The position numbers were made by a program, and so were the translations under genes. A stretch of DNA of 64,000 nucleotides from AP-15 sp963737145. GTDB lineage: Bacteria; Pseudomonadota; Alphaproteobacteria; ATCC43930; CGMCC-115725. Numbering within the stretch: position 1 is the first letter of the stretch; each line of letters opens with the position of its first letter. The stretch spans positions 744,001 to 808,000 of the forward strand of contig CAVTRO010000004.1 of NCBI GenBank assembly GCA_963737145.1, in the 5' to 3' direction. Shown one piece after another: positions 18,061 to 26,734 of this stretch. The notes below the pieces were generated by a model. That model had not been told where the DNA came from, made no database searches, and saw only the letters and a list, made by a program, of their open reading frames with translations.

Positions 18061-19054
18061 ATGGTCCCCCTCTCCGTTCTCGACCTCTCGCCGATCACCG
18101 AAGGCAGCGATGCCGGTCAGGCGTTGCGCAATTCGCTCGACCTCGCGCGCCACGTTGAGGCGCTCGGCTATCGCCGTTTCTGGATGGCAGAGCATCACAA
18201 CCTGCCGGGAATTGCGAGCGCGGCGACGGCGGTGGCGCTCGCTCATGTCGCGGCCGGCACGAACACCATCCGGATCGGCGCCGGCGGCATCATGCTGCCG
18301 AACCACGCCCCACTGGTGATCGCGGAGCAGTTCGGCACGCTCGCCGCGCTCCACCCCGGACGGGTCGAACTGGGCCTCGGGCGCGCGCCCGGCTCGGACC
18401 AGGTCACCGCCCGAGCGGTGCGCCGCGCCTTGCTCGGCGGCGCCGAAAACTTCCCTCAGGACGTGGTCGAGCTGATGGCTTATTTCCGTCCCGCGGAGCC
18501 GGGTCAGGCGGTGCAGGCGGTGCCCGGCGCCGGGTTGGAGGTGCCGATCTGGATCCTCGGGTCCAGCCTCTATGGCGCGCAGGTCGCAGCGTATCTGGGT
18601 TTACCGTTCGCCTTCGCGTCGCATTTCGCGCCGGGTATGATGATGCAGGCGATCGCGATCTACCGCGAGAGGTTCCGCCCCTCGGCGCAACTCGCGCTGC
18701 CTCACGTCATGCTCGGCGCCGTCGTCGTTGCGGCGGAACTCAGACCACGAGGCGCGGTTCCTGTTCTCGTCATTGCAGCAGTCGACCTTGAACAACAGGA
18801 CCGGACGGCGCGGCCGAGTGCCACCGCCAGTCGAGGATTTCGAGGCGCGGCTCGATCCTTATGCCCGCGCGATCCTGGATGACGCGATGTCCTGCGCCGT
18901 CGTCGGCGGACCGGACACAGTCCGCCGGGGCCTCGACGATTTCATCAACCGCACCGGCGCCGACGAGGTGATGGTGACCGCGAACATCTTCGACCACGCC
19001 AAACGGAAACGATCATTCGAGATCTTGGCCCAAGTGTATCGCAGCGAAATCTGA
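18061..19054 (+). pseudogene. LLM-class flavin-dependent oxidoreductase, one frameshift
   Basis: A luciferase-like monooxygenase family protein (YhbW-type subgroup): PLSVLDLSPITEGSDAG, FWMAEHHNLPGIASAATAV, GAGGIMLPNHAPLVIAEQFG and ELGLGRAPGSD. The first frame is coherent to about 18735 (HVMLGAVVVAA). The family continuation DHEARFLFSSLQQSTLN...CAVVGGPDTVRRGLDDF lies one base later and runs to 19054. Dropping one A around 18736-18740 gives AADSDHEARFLFSS, the expected sequence, so this is a single-base insertion. It may be an assembly error. The last 42 nt overlap the end of the convergent hydrolase. Confidence 0.85.
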
Positions 19055-19849
19055 CACCAGTCGATTGAACGCTTCCGGCTTTTCCAAATAGAGCGCGTGA
19101 CCGGCGCCGCGTATGACATGCACCGACGCGTCTGGAAGGGCCGCAGCAATCTCCAGATTGCCCGCCGGCGGCGTGATGACATCGGCTTGGCCGACGATGA
19201 TCTGGATTGGCATTGCAGCCGGCAGCCGGGCGAGATCCGCCGTAATGTCCGCGGTTGATAGCATGCTGGCGGCCTGCGCGTAGCCCTGGGCTCGAACGCG
19301 CGCCATCACCTCCACGACCATCTGCCGCATGGTCTCGGTCGCTTCGCGGCCGAGCAGGCGTGGGCCGCGCTTTGCCGCCATCCCCTGCGGTCCGAGCTGG
19401 GTAAGGTCATCGAGACGTTGCGCGAGAAGCCGCTGCCGCTCCAGCGAGGGGAGCCGTCCGTGCCCTCTAGCAATACTGGCGAGCGTCAGGCCGAGGATTC
19501 GCCCGGGCTGCTCCGCGGCGAAGCGGGCGGCGATCAAAGTCCCGAGTGATTGCCCGACCAGATGGCAACGCTCCATGCCGAGCGCCCCGAGCCACGCATG
19601 GAGGGCTGCCGCATAATGGCTCGCATCGGGATGCTCGACCGAGAGCGGCGTCGAAGCGCCATAGCCGGGGGCGTCCCACGCGGCGACCCGAAATCGGGCG
19701 GAGAGCGTCTCCAACTGGCGCCGGAACGACGCGGCGGCCGATCCTATGCCGTGCAACAGGACAAGCGGCGGGCCGCTGCCGGCCTCCAGATAGGAGAAAG
19801 CGGCGTCTCCCGCCTCTACAATCCGGCTGTCCGCATCGGCAATCGTCAT
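19013..19849 (-). CDS. alpha/beta hydrolase
   Basis: A 278-residue hydrolase: LLHGIGSAAASF oxyanion region, GQSLGTLIAAR nucleophile elbow with Ser, an Asp in IIVGQADVITP, and catalytic His in GAGHALYLEKP. The motif set fits carboxylesterases and ring-cleavage C-C hydrolases. It starts at the ATG of 19849, overlapping the bicupin stop by ATGA, so translation is coupled. It is the last gene of a four-gene operon with a PhyH dioxygenase, an oxidoreductase and a bicupin. Confidence 0.85.
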   Translation of the reverse strand: MTIADADSRIVEAGDAAFSYLEAGSGPPLVLLHGIGSAAASFRRQLETLSARFRVAAWDAPGYGASTPLSVEHPDASHYAAALHAWLGALGMERCHLVGQSLGTLIAARFAAEQPGRILGLTLASIARGHGRLPSLERQRLLAQRLDDLTQLGPQGMAAKRGPRLLGREATETMRQMVVEVMARVRAQGYAQAASMLSTADITADLARLPAAMPIQIIVGQADVITPPAGNLEIAAALPDASVHVIRGAGHALYLEKPEAFNRLVSDFAAIHLGQDLE

Positions 19850-20793
19850 GCCGGTTGAATCCGGACATCCTCCGCATTTGGGGTACCGACGAGCAGCATG
19901 AACTCCGCGTCGGTAACGCCATCGTTGCGGAAATAGTGTGCCCGGCCGGCCGGGTTGAAGATCACGTCCTTCGGGCCGAGGCGCTCTTCGACTGGGTGCC
20001 CGGACGCCTCCCAACCGACAGTGATGCAGCCCTCGATGACAAAACACGCGTCCTCGACGGCGCGCGAATAGCTGCGCACTCCGGCGCCCTTCGGCAAATG
20101 GACCATGTCCATCCGGTACTGGCCGGGCGGAGCACCGCCTTCGCCGACATAAACCCATCGGGCGAACCCGGCATCCCAGACCGGCCTTCGAGCGGCGTAG
20201 CGCACGATGTGCTGAGCGAACTCCCGCTGGCGCGGATCGTCGCTGTCGGCGTCGAACGCGCGGGTTTTCCCCGGCGCGGCGCCGAAACAGCGGGCGGCCT
20301 CCGGATCGCCGTCGCGCGGGTGGCAGACATAGACCGGCGGCTTCGGCATGCCGGTGCCGACGCTGATCGACATCAGCACCGGCTCGACCCCGTCGTTGCG
20401 GAAGCCGTGCGGCCGGCCGGCCTTGTTCAGCACCATGTCTTTTGGCCCCAAGCGCGCTTCGATCACCTCGTCGCCCCACGCCCAGCCAACCGTCAGCACA
20501 CCATCGAGGACGAGAAAATGCTCGACCACCTCATGGAAGTGACAGGGGGCGTATTTGCCGACGGGTTGATGCACCAAGCTCAACGTAAATCGGCCTGGTT
20601 TGAGCGTGCCCGGGTCATCGACTTTGGGCGAGCCGCCGGCGCCGATATAGCGCATCTGCGCCCGCTCCAATTCCGGGAAACCGCGGCTTCCGGGAAAGGC
20701 GTCCCAGTCGAAGCTCTTATCGGTATGGCGCCCGATAAAGCTCCGCATCTCGTGGGACAGGCCGATCGGCTGTGCTCGTGCGGCAATTGACAT
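19846..20793 (-). CDS. bicupin protein
   Basis: A 315-residue protein with two tandem cupin units. The first centres on APCHFHEVVEHFLVLDGVLTV, which has the His-x-His...Glu metal set, ending PHGFRNDG. The second reads VRSYSRAVEDACFVIEGCITV, with the metal His pair replaced, ending AHYFRNDGV. So only the N-terminal cupin looks able to bind metal. Both units repeat LGPKDM/LGPKDV plus a FRNDGV turn, indicating internal duplication. Bicupins of this kind include decarboxylases and dioxygenases. The gene lies 25 nt after the oxidoreductase and overlaps the hydrolase start by 4 nt. Confidence 0.78.
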   Translation of the reverse strand: MSIAARAQPIGLSHEMRSFIGRHTDKSFDWDAFPGSRGFPELERAQMRYIGAGGSPKVDDPGTLKPGRFTLSLVHQPVGKYAPCHFHEVVEHFLVLDGVLTVGWAWGDEVIEARLGPKDMVLNKAGRPHGFRNDGVEPVLMSISVGTGMPKPPVYVCHPRDGDPEAARCFGAAPGKTRAFDADSDDPRQREFAQHIVRYAARRPVWDAGFARWVYVGEGGAPPGQYRMDMVHLPKGAGVRSYSRAVEDACFVIEGCITVGWEASGHPVEERLGPKDVIFNPAGRAHYFRNDGVTDAEFMLLVGTPNAEDVRIQPA

Positions 20794-20818
20794 TAGGGGC
20801 TCCTGATCGTCGGGTGTT

Positions 20819-22159
20819 TCATTTCGCGGCTAGTGTTGCGGTCGCGAGCGACGACGGCGAGAACCGGCGTTCCATTTCGCGACGAGCACGAACCGCGTCG
20901 CTGTCCGCGGTCGCGACATCCCGCCAAGTTATGATCCGGCCGGCCGGGACGTCGCGCAAGAGCTTGACGCTGTGCGCCAGGCCGATCGGCAGAGCTTGTT
21001 CCAGCAGGCTGCGTTCCGCCGGGACCAGCTTGCCCCAGACGGTGTAGCCGCCTTCGCCGTCGAGCGTCTCGCCGGCGGACAGCGCGCGCTTCGCGACGGC
21101 GACGACATCGCCGCGGAAGCCGCTTGCCTGCCCGGTCGGCTCCGCGCGCAAGGCGGCTGACAGCACGGAAATGCCGAGCTCCAGGCCGATCAGATGGTAG
21201 GGCTTGTACATCGCGGCGTACCAGCCGTTGGCGTCGGTCTTGAGGCCGTACTCCTTGAAACAGGCCTTGGCGTATTCGTTCGGCGCTTTCAGCACGACGT
21301 AGACGCCCCAGCGCAGATCGCGGAATACCGGCCGGCCGTCGCGCTCGAGCGACGAGACCACCTCGACCATGCCGTCCTCTTCGAGAACGCCGCCTGCTTT
21401 GGTAGCGCGCAGAACATGCGGCAGATCGTCGACCCCGCAAGGCGGGAAACCGAGACCGTCTGCTGGCACAGCGAGCCCCGTGGCGTTCGCGATCGCCGCC
21501 ATCTCGATCGCGGATTTCGTGCCGTCGAGAAAGGAGTTGAACATCTGCGGGTTCATGCCGCCGCGGCGGGCCTCCTCGGCCGTCAGGCCGTAATGCGCCC
21601 AGACATCGTCCGGCGTGACCGCGTGATAGGCCGGCAGGTATTTGGTGCCCTTGCCGGCGGCGACGACTTCAAAGCCGCACGCGCGCGCCCAGTCGACCAG
21701 CTCGCAGGTGAGCGCCGGCTGATCGCCGTAGGCCAGCGAGTAGACGACACCTTTGGAGCGCGCCTCTGCCGCGAGGAGCGGTCCTGCCAGCACGTCGGCC
21801 TCGACATTCACCATCACGATGTGCTTGCCCGCAGCGACAGCTGCGCGGGCATGCGCAATGCCTGCCGCCGGCGAGCCGGTTGCCTCGACCACGACATCGA
21901 TATCGGGGTGCCCGCATGCCTCGATGCCGGACGCGAAAAATGCCGTGCGCTCGGTCCGGGCCGTGTCCCACCCGACCCTATGACACGCGACGCGGGCTCT
22001 TTCCGGGTCGAGGTCGGCGATGACGGGGACTTCCAGGCCGGGCATCGTCGGCACTTGCGAGAGGAACATCGAGCCAAACTTGCCGGCGCCGATGAGACCG
22101 ACCCGTACCGGCGGGCCGCCGGCCGCAATGCGCTGCTGCAACAGCCGATGGAGGTTCAT
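20819..22159 (-). CDS. homoserine-dehydrogenase-like NAD(P)-binding oxidoreductase with SAF-like C-terminus
   Basis: A 446-residue protein. RVGLIGAGKFGSMFLSQV is the Rossmann loop, then VVVEATGSPAAG and HIVMVNVEADVLAG. The fold resembles homoserine dehydrogenase and NAD-binding Gfo/Idh-type enzymes. The C-terminal about 90 residues (FRGDVVAVAKRALSAGETLDGEGGYTVWGKLVP...) look like a SAF/antifreeze-type domain, also found in sialic acid synthases and altronate dehydratases. I start at the ATG of 22159, which has GGGGCG upstream; the frame extends further upstream only over the PhyH gene. Substrate unknown; it is second in the operon, 11 nt after phyH. Confidence 0.75.
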   Translation of the reverse strand: MNLHRLLQQRIAAGGPPVRVGLIGAGKFGSMFLSQVPTMPGLEVPVIADLDPERARVACHRVGWDTARTERTAFFASGIEACGHPDIDVVVEATGSPAAGIAHARAAVAAGKHIVMVNVEADVLAGPLLAAEARSKGVVYSLAYGDQPALTCELVDWARACGFEVVAAGKGTKYLPAYHAVTPDDVWAHYGLTAEEARRGGMNPQMFNSFLDGTKSAIEMAAIANATGLAVPADGLGFPPCGVDDLPHVLRATKAGGVLEEDGMVEVVSSLERDGRPVFRDLRWGVYVVLKAPNEYAKACFKEYGLKTDANGWYAAMYKPYHLIGLELGISVLSAALRAEPTGQASGFRGDVVAVAKRALSAGETLDGEGGYTVWGKLVPAERSLLEQALPIGLAHSVKLLRDVPAGRIITWRDVATADSDAVRARREMERRFSPSSLATATLAAK

Positions 22160-22170
22160 GGGAGGCGCCC

Positions 22171-22977
22171 CTATTCCGCAGCCGCTCTCTTGTAATAGCT
22201 GCGGGCGTAGTTCAGGAGCGCGTCGTCCGCGACGGGTTCGATTGGCGTGAAGTCCCGATGGGCAATCCACTCCGGCCGCGACGGCGTGCGGATATAGTTC
22301 GATACCGCGCACAGCGTCAGATAGACGATCCGGCGCGGGTAGGGCGTGATGTTCGGCGCCGAGCCGTGCACCAGATTGCCGTGGAACATCAGCACCGAGC
22401 CGGGCGCTCCGGTCGGCGCGACGATGCCGCCTTCCTGCGCCAGCTGGGTCACGGTTTCCTTGTCGAGCGTCCACAGAGGATAGGACGTCGTCGTGACATC
22501 GTGTTCGGCCGCGAGCGTCCCGTGCTTATGGCTCCTTGGGATCAGCATCAGCGGGCCATTGATCGCCATCACCTCGTCCATGAACACGGCGATGTTCATC
22601 GCGCGCGGCTCGGGCATGCCGTCGTCGCGCGCCCAGGTGCCGTAATCCTGGTGCCATTGCCAGACATCGCCTTCGAACGCCGCCTTCGCGTTGATCTTGA
22701 ACTGGTGCGTGTAGACCCCTTCCCCAAAGATCTGCTCCAGCGGTTCAACCAGCCGCGGATGCGCTCCCAGGAGACGAAACGCCTCGTTATAGGTGTGTGC
22801 GGCAAAAGCGGTCCGCGGCGCGCCGGTCTTCTCCCGCCACACCTCCGGGCGGTTTGATTTGTAGATCTCTTCGGCCTCGTCGCGCAGGACCGCGACTTCC
22901 TCGTCGGAGAAGCAGCCGGGCAAGAAGAAATACCCCGCCTCCTCGAACTGGTGGATCCGTGCGGGCGTGAGTTTCAC
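22171..22977 (-). CDS. phytanoyl-CoA dioxygenase (PhyH) family 2-oxoglutarate/Fe(II) oxygenase
   Basis: A 268-residue PhyH-type oxygenase. FeII ligands are seen in WHQDYGTWARDDG (His-x-Asp) and the distal HGSAPN His. The 2-oxoglutarate Arg is likely in YPRRIVYLTL. GVYTHQFKINAK and MLIPRSHKHG match ectoine-hydroxylase and PhyH relatives. I choose the GTG at 22977 (VKLTPARIHQFEEAGYF): GAGGAGAAAGG sits directly upstream with AGGAG 7 nt away, whereas upstream ATGs have no such site and would add a non-conserved basic tail. First gene of a four-gene operon; it hydroxylates an unknown small molecule. Confidence 0.82.
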   Translation of the reverse strand: MKLTPARIHQFEEAGYFFLPGCFSDEEVAVLRDEAEEIYKSNRPEVWREKTGAPRTAFAAHTYNEAFRLLGAHPRLVEPLEQIFGEGVYTHQFKINAKAAFEGDVWQWHQDYGTWARDDGMPEPRAMNIAVFMDEVMAINGPLMLIPRSHKHGTLAAEHDVTTTSYPLWTLDKETVTQLAQEGGIVAPTGAPGSVLMFHGNLVHGSAPNITPYPRRIVYLTLCAVSNYIRTPSRPEWIAHRDFTPIEPVADDALLNYARSYYKRAAAE

Positions 22978-23094
22978 GGCCTTTCTCCTCTCGAGCATGC
23001 GTCGCTTGGCGGCGGCCATTTAATATAGCACGAAGAGGGGCGGTCACGCCTTGCTCAGACCCATGGATCAGGTTGCACGACCAATTCCAGCTCT

Positions 23095-23179
23095 CATTGC
23101 GAGCGTAGCGAAGCAATCTCGTGCCCACCGGGGCTCCCCGGCACGAGATTGCTTCGTCGCGAAGGCGCGCCTCGCAATG
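23095..23179. repeat. intergenic palindromic repeat (GAAGCAATCTCG family)
   Basis: The two halves CATTGCGAG...GAAGCAATCTCGTGCC and GGCACGAGATTGCTTCG...CTCGCAATG are near-perfect reverse complements around CACCGGGGCTCCCC. It forms a long hairpin between two minus-strand genes. A second member lies at 38205-38280. Confidence 0.85.
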
Positions 23180-23210
23180 ACCGGGGCAATTTGGTCGAAA
23201 TCTGCGCTAG

Positions 23211-24155
23211 CTAGATCAGCCCCAGGTCGCGCAGGCTGGTGTGGCCACCGCGCCCGATGATCACGTGGTCGTGCAATGTGACGCCGAGCGGGGCCGCGGC
23301 GTTTTTGATGTCCTGCGTGACGGCGATGTCGGCCTTGGACGGGGTCGGGTCGCCCGACGGGTGGTTGTGCACCAGGATCACTGCCGAAGCGCCGAGATCG
23401 AGCGCGCGCTTGACGACCTCGCGCGGATAAACCGGCGTATGGTCGATCGTGCCGCGCTGCTGGCGCTCATGCTTTATCAGCACATTCTTGCGGTCGAGGA
23501 ACAGGATATGGAATTCCTCGACCGAATTGTGCGCGACCTGCGCGTTGCAATAGTCGATCAGCTTGTCCCAGGAATTGACGACCGGCTGTTCCTGCAATTC
23601 GAGCCGCATCAGCCGCAGCGCCGCCTCGCGCACCGATTTGACCGCGGCGATGCCGGCAAGGCCCAGCCCGGCTCCTGACAGCGCCTCGGGATCGGCGCTC
23701 AGCACTTTGCCAAAGCCGCCGAAATGCGCGAGGAGCGACTTAGCCGCCGGCTTAACATCGCCCTGCGGGTTGGCGGCGAACAGCAGCAGTTCGAGCAGCT
23801 CGTAATCCGGCAGGCTTTCGGCCCCGGCGGCGATCATCCGTTCGCGCAACCTGCGGCGATGGCCGTGGTAATGCGGCACGGTGGTTTCGCTTTCGTCGAA
23901 CTCGTTCCTGCCGTGGCCCGTGGGGAGCGGGAACGGAGCCATCCCGGCTTCGCCATTTTCCGGCCCGTCCGTGCCGTAAATCGCACGGCACAGTAACCGC
24001 ACGCGATCATGATCGGCGGAGTCAAACACCCATACGCGCCGCGCGGCGTTCCATATTCCGCCGAGTTTGCGGGCTCCGGCCGGGAATTTGGGGTGGTATG
24101 GGCTGGCGACCGCGATGCGGCCGTCCTCCTCTTCGACAATCGACAGAGACAGCAT
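23211..24155 (-). CDS. radC: RadC-family JAB protein with extra N-terminal domain
   Basis: A 314-residue protein. Residues from about 95 on are a standard RadC/JAB (MPN) protein: VPHYHGHRRRLRERM, LPDYELLELLLF, a helix-hairpin-helix, VYPREVVKRAL and the metalloprotease-like HNHPSGDPTPSKADI motif (His-x-His, Ser, Asp) near 261-274. Despite its name, RadC is not established as a repair protein. Residues 1-70 (FPAGARKLGGIWNAARRVWVFDSADHDRVRLLCRAIYGTDG) form an additional small domain, similar to one in plasmid and phage proteins. That domain is absent from ordinary RadC. No clear SD precedes 24155; an internal start near VPHYHG would remove the domain, so the start is uncertain. Confidence 0.82.
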   Translation of the reverse strand: MLSLSIVEEEDGRIAVASPYHPKFPAGARKLGGIWNAARRVWVFDSADHDRVRLLCRAIYGTDGPENGEAGMAPFPLPTGHGRNEFDESETTVPHYHGHRRRLRERMIAAGAESLPDYELLELLLFAANPQGDVKPAAKSLLAHFGGFGKVLSADPEALSGAGLGLAGIAAVKSVREAALRLMRLELQEQPVVNSWDKLIDYCNAQVAHNSVEEFHILFLDRKNVLIKHERQQRGTIDHTPVYPREVVKRALDLGASAVILVHNHPSGDPTPSKADIAVTQDIKNAAAPLGVTLHDHVIIGRGGHTSLRDLGLI

Positions 24156-24237
24156 ACCGAGACAATGAACTTTGGTCAGTCGTCAGCGTACTCTCCACGT
24201 ATCGGGTTGATGCCTCATTAAGCAGCCGCCTGCAGCC

Positions 24238-25392
24238 TTACTGCTGCCTGGAGAACCTCAGCAGCAATTCGCTGACCCGCTCGGGTTGCTCCTGTTGCAC
24301 CCAATGTCCGGCGCCGTCGATAAGATGGCAGCCGAGCATGCGGGTGCAGGCGCTCTGCTGCATGCGCTCGAAACTGCCGGGGCGCTGGTAGGTGCCCCAG
24401 TCGCTCTTGCCGGCGATGAAGCTCGACGGCACGTCGATCGTGCGGCCGGAGAATAGCTGCAGCTCGGTGTCGTAGAGACCTTGCGTGCGGGCGCGGTACC
24501 ACTGCAATCCGCCCTGAAAACCAGTGCGCTCGTATTCCGAGCTGTAGACGCGCAGTTCTCCCTCGGGAAGCCATCGGCAGGAGGCATTTTCGGCGGCGGA
24601 CGGCATCTCCGGCGCCACGGTCTCGGCCATGTTCTTGTCCAGATCCATTATGTAATAGGTCGGCATCTTCGCCAATTCGCCGGCGGTCCAGGATTTCAGC
24701 GGGAATGGTTTGCTCCCTGTCCAATCCGCGCTTTTGAAGTGGAAATAACCTCGCAGAAAGGCGTGGACCCCTTGCGGGCAACGCCACATGTCGGCATTGG
24801 CCGGGCGAGTTGAGTAATACCATTGATAATGCTTACGGGGGCGGTCCAGCTTGGCCAGCTCTTCATGAATATTGGGCTCGGGCGATTTCGGCTCTAACGG
24901 GTTGTCGGCGGTGTCGAAGGGCAGCGTCGGTGGGCCGGCGAAGGGTGCGCTCATCAGAGCGACCGAGCGAAACAGGTCGGGGCGCACGAGGGCGCACCAG
25001 GCCGCAACCGAAGCCCCGAAATCGTGCCCCGCGAGCAGCGCGACGTCGCAATAGCCGAGCGCCGAGACCAGCCCCAGCGCGTCCCTGACGGCATTCAGAA
25101 TGCGAAACGAGCCGACGTCCCCATCATAATTCGCATCCCACCCGGTGGTGCGGCCATAGCCCCGCTGGTCGGGCGCCACGACGTGGAAGCCCGCAGCGGC
25201 GAGCGGCAGCATCACCTTTCGCCAGGAGTAGGCGAGTTCCGGGAAGCCGTGCAGGAGGAGGACCAGCGGCCCGCCGCGTGTCTCGAACCCGGCCTCCAGC
25301 ACGTGCATTCTCAGCCCGTTGATGTCGCGCACAAACCGGGATCGTATGCCGGATGGCAGAACGTCAACGGGCAGCGGTGACAGCTCGGTCAT
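24238..25392 (-). CDS. alpha/beta hydrolase, epoxide hydrolase-like
   Basis: A 384-residue hydrolase. HGFPE is the oxyanion loop and GHDFGASVAAWCAL puts Asp at the nucleophile position, as in soluble epoxide hydrolases and haloalkane dehalogenases. The sequence YQWYYSTRPANADMW carries cap-domain Tyr residues, and GAGHWVQQEQPE supplies the catalytic His. I prefer the ATG at 25392, which has GAGAGG 5 nt before it. It is monocistronic. Confidence 0.85.
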   Translation of the reverse strand: MTELSPLPVDVLPSGIRSRFVRDINGLRMHVLEAGFETRGGPLVLLLHGFPELAYSWRKVMLPLAAAGFHVVAPDQRGYGRTTGWDANYDGDVGSFRILNAVRDALGLVSALGYCDVALLAGHDFGASVAAWCALVRPDLFRSVALMSAPFAGPPTLPFDTADNPLEPKSPEPNIHEELAKLDRPRKHYQWYYSTRPANADMWRCPQGVHAFLRGYFHFKSADWTGSKPFPLKSWTAGELAKMPTYYIMDLDKNMAETVAPEMPSAAENASCRWLPEGELRVYSSEYERTGFQGGLQWYRARTQGLYDTELQLFSGRTIDVPSSFIAGKSDWGTYQRPGSFERMQQSACTRMLGCHLIDGAGHWVQQEQPERVSELLLRFSRQQ

Positions 25393-25601
25393 TTCCACCT
25401 CTCGTGAGTCCGATGATGTTTCTCGCTTCTAGTTTCGAACCTATCGCGATTTTCGTCCACGGGCGCAAATTGCTCGTCGCGCGAGGCGTTCCTCAATAAT
25501 GATGCGCCGTCTCACGTGGCCTGGCGGATGTTCTGTCCGGAACTCTTGCGGCGCTGCCACCGGCATGCCTATCCTCGGTCACGCAGAGGGAGGGCAATTC
25601 G

Positions 25602-26651
25602 ATGGCATCCGATGGACGGAACGATCGAAGGTCGTACTTATATCTCGGTTTGGCGGGCGAAACCGCGCCGGGACGGCCGGTGCATACCGGCCTCTGCCGC
25701 CTCGCCGACGGCAGCGACGAGTGGGAGCTTCTGCAGTGCGGCTGGCCCGAGGCGCCGGCGGTGCGGGCATTGGCGGTGCATCCGCTGAAGCCTGAGATCG
25801 TCTATGCCGGCACGCAGTCAGGCCCTTACCGCAGCGCGGACCACGGCGAGCATTGGGAGAAGGTCGAGCTGCCCGATCACGGCCTCCCGGTCTGGTCGGT
25901 GCTGTTTCACCCGCACGACCCCGACGTGATGTTCATCGGCTACGAGAATTGCGAGATCTACCGCAGCGACGATGCCGGCGAGCATTGGGCCCGACTGCCG
26001 GTCAGCGTGCGCTTCCCGGAGATCACCACCGCTCCGGGGGCAAACCCGGCGAAGCGGGTGCTGAAGATGGATGCGAGCGCCGCCGAGCCCGAGCTGATCT
26101 ATGCCGCGATCGAGGTCGGCGGCACGTTGCGCTCGACCGACGGCGGCGAGCATTGGGAGAATCTGAGCCACGGCCAATACACCAATGACGATACCGTGGA
26201 CATGCACGGCGTATTGGCCAGCCGCTGGCGGCCGAACTCGGTCTACGCGATCGGCCGGGCCGGCATGTTTCACAGCGCCGATGGCGGCGACCACTGGCGG
26301 ACCGTGCCGCTCGAGCCGCTCAACGCCAAGGGACAGATCTATTGCCGCGACATCCGCGAGGTCCCCGGCAGCCCGCGCAAGCTCTGGGTGGCGGCGGGGG
26401 GCGGGTTCCAGAGCGATGTCGGCGTATTGCTGAAGAGCTCCGACGGCGGCGACAGCTGGACCCGCGTCGATATGGGGCTGCAGCCGCCGCACACGATGTT
26501 CGCGCTGGCCTTCGACGAGAGGCGGCCAGCCTGCATGTCCTGCGCCACCAATGGCGGCGAGGTCTACAGCAGCCGCGACGGCGGCGAGACTTGGACCGCC
26601 CACCCGCGGCCGCCCGGCGGCACGCAGGTTTACGCTCTGGCCCGCGGCTGA
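25602..26651 (+). CDS. BNR/VPS10-like beta-propeller protein
   Basis: A 349-residue beta-propeller made of repeated sialidase-type blades. Repeats include YAGTQSGPYRSADHGEHWEKV, IYRSDDAGEHWARL, GGTLRSTDGGEHWENL, MFHSADGGDHWRTV, LLKSSDGGDSWTRV and EVYSSRDGGETWTAH, each with the Ser-x-Asp-x-Gly-x-x-Trp Asp-box. No signal peptide is evident, so it may be cytoplasmic. Enzymatic sialidase residues are not visible. A GGAGGG site precedes the ATG. Its role is unknown. Confidence 0.8.
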   Translation: MASDGRNDRRSYLYLGLAGETAPGRPVHTGLCRLADGSDEWELLQCGWPEAPAVRALAVHPLKPEIVYAGTQSGPYRSADHGEHWEKVELPDHGLPVWSVLFHPHDPDVMFIGYENCEIYRSDDAGEHWARLPVSVRFPEITTAPGANPAKRVLKMDASAAEPELIYAAIEVGGTLRSTDGGEHWENLSHGQYTNDDTVDMHGVLASRWRPNSVYAIGRAGMFHSADGGDHWRTVPLEPLNAKGQIYCRDIREVPGSPRKLWVAAGGGFQSDVGVLLKSSDGGDSWTRVDMGLQPPHTMFALAFDERRPACMSCATNGGEVYSSRDGGETWTAHPRPPGGTQVYALARG

Positions 26652-26734
26652 GCGGCTGCAGCAATCCGCCGCCGCTCTCTCTCCCCAACGGGCGGGGAAG
26701 GGCAGGGGAGGGGCCTCAACTAGCGGAGAAATTG

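Noticed and set aside
23095..23179. Treating this palindrome as a terminator
   Set aside because: It has no T-run and belongs to a dispersed repeat family.
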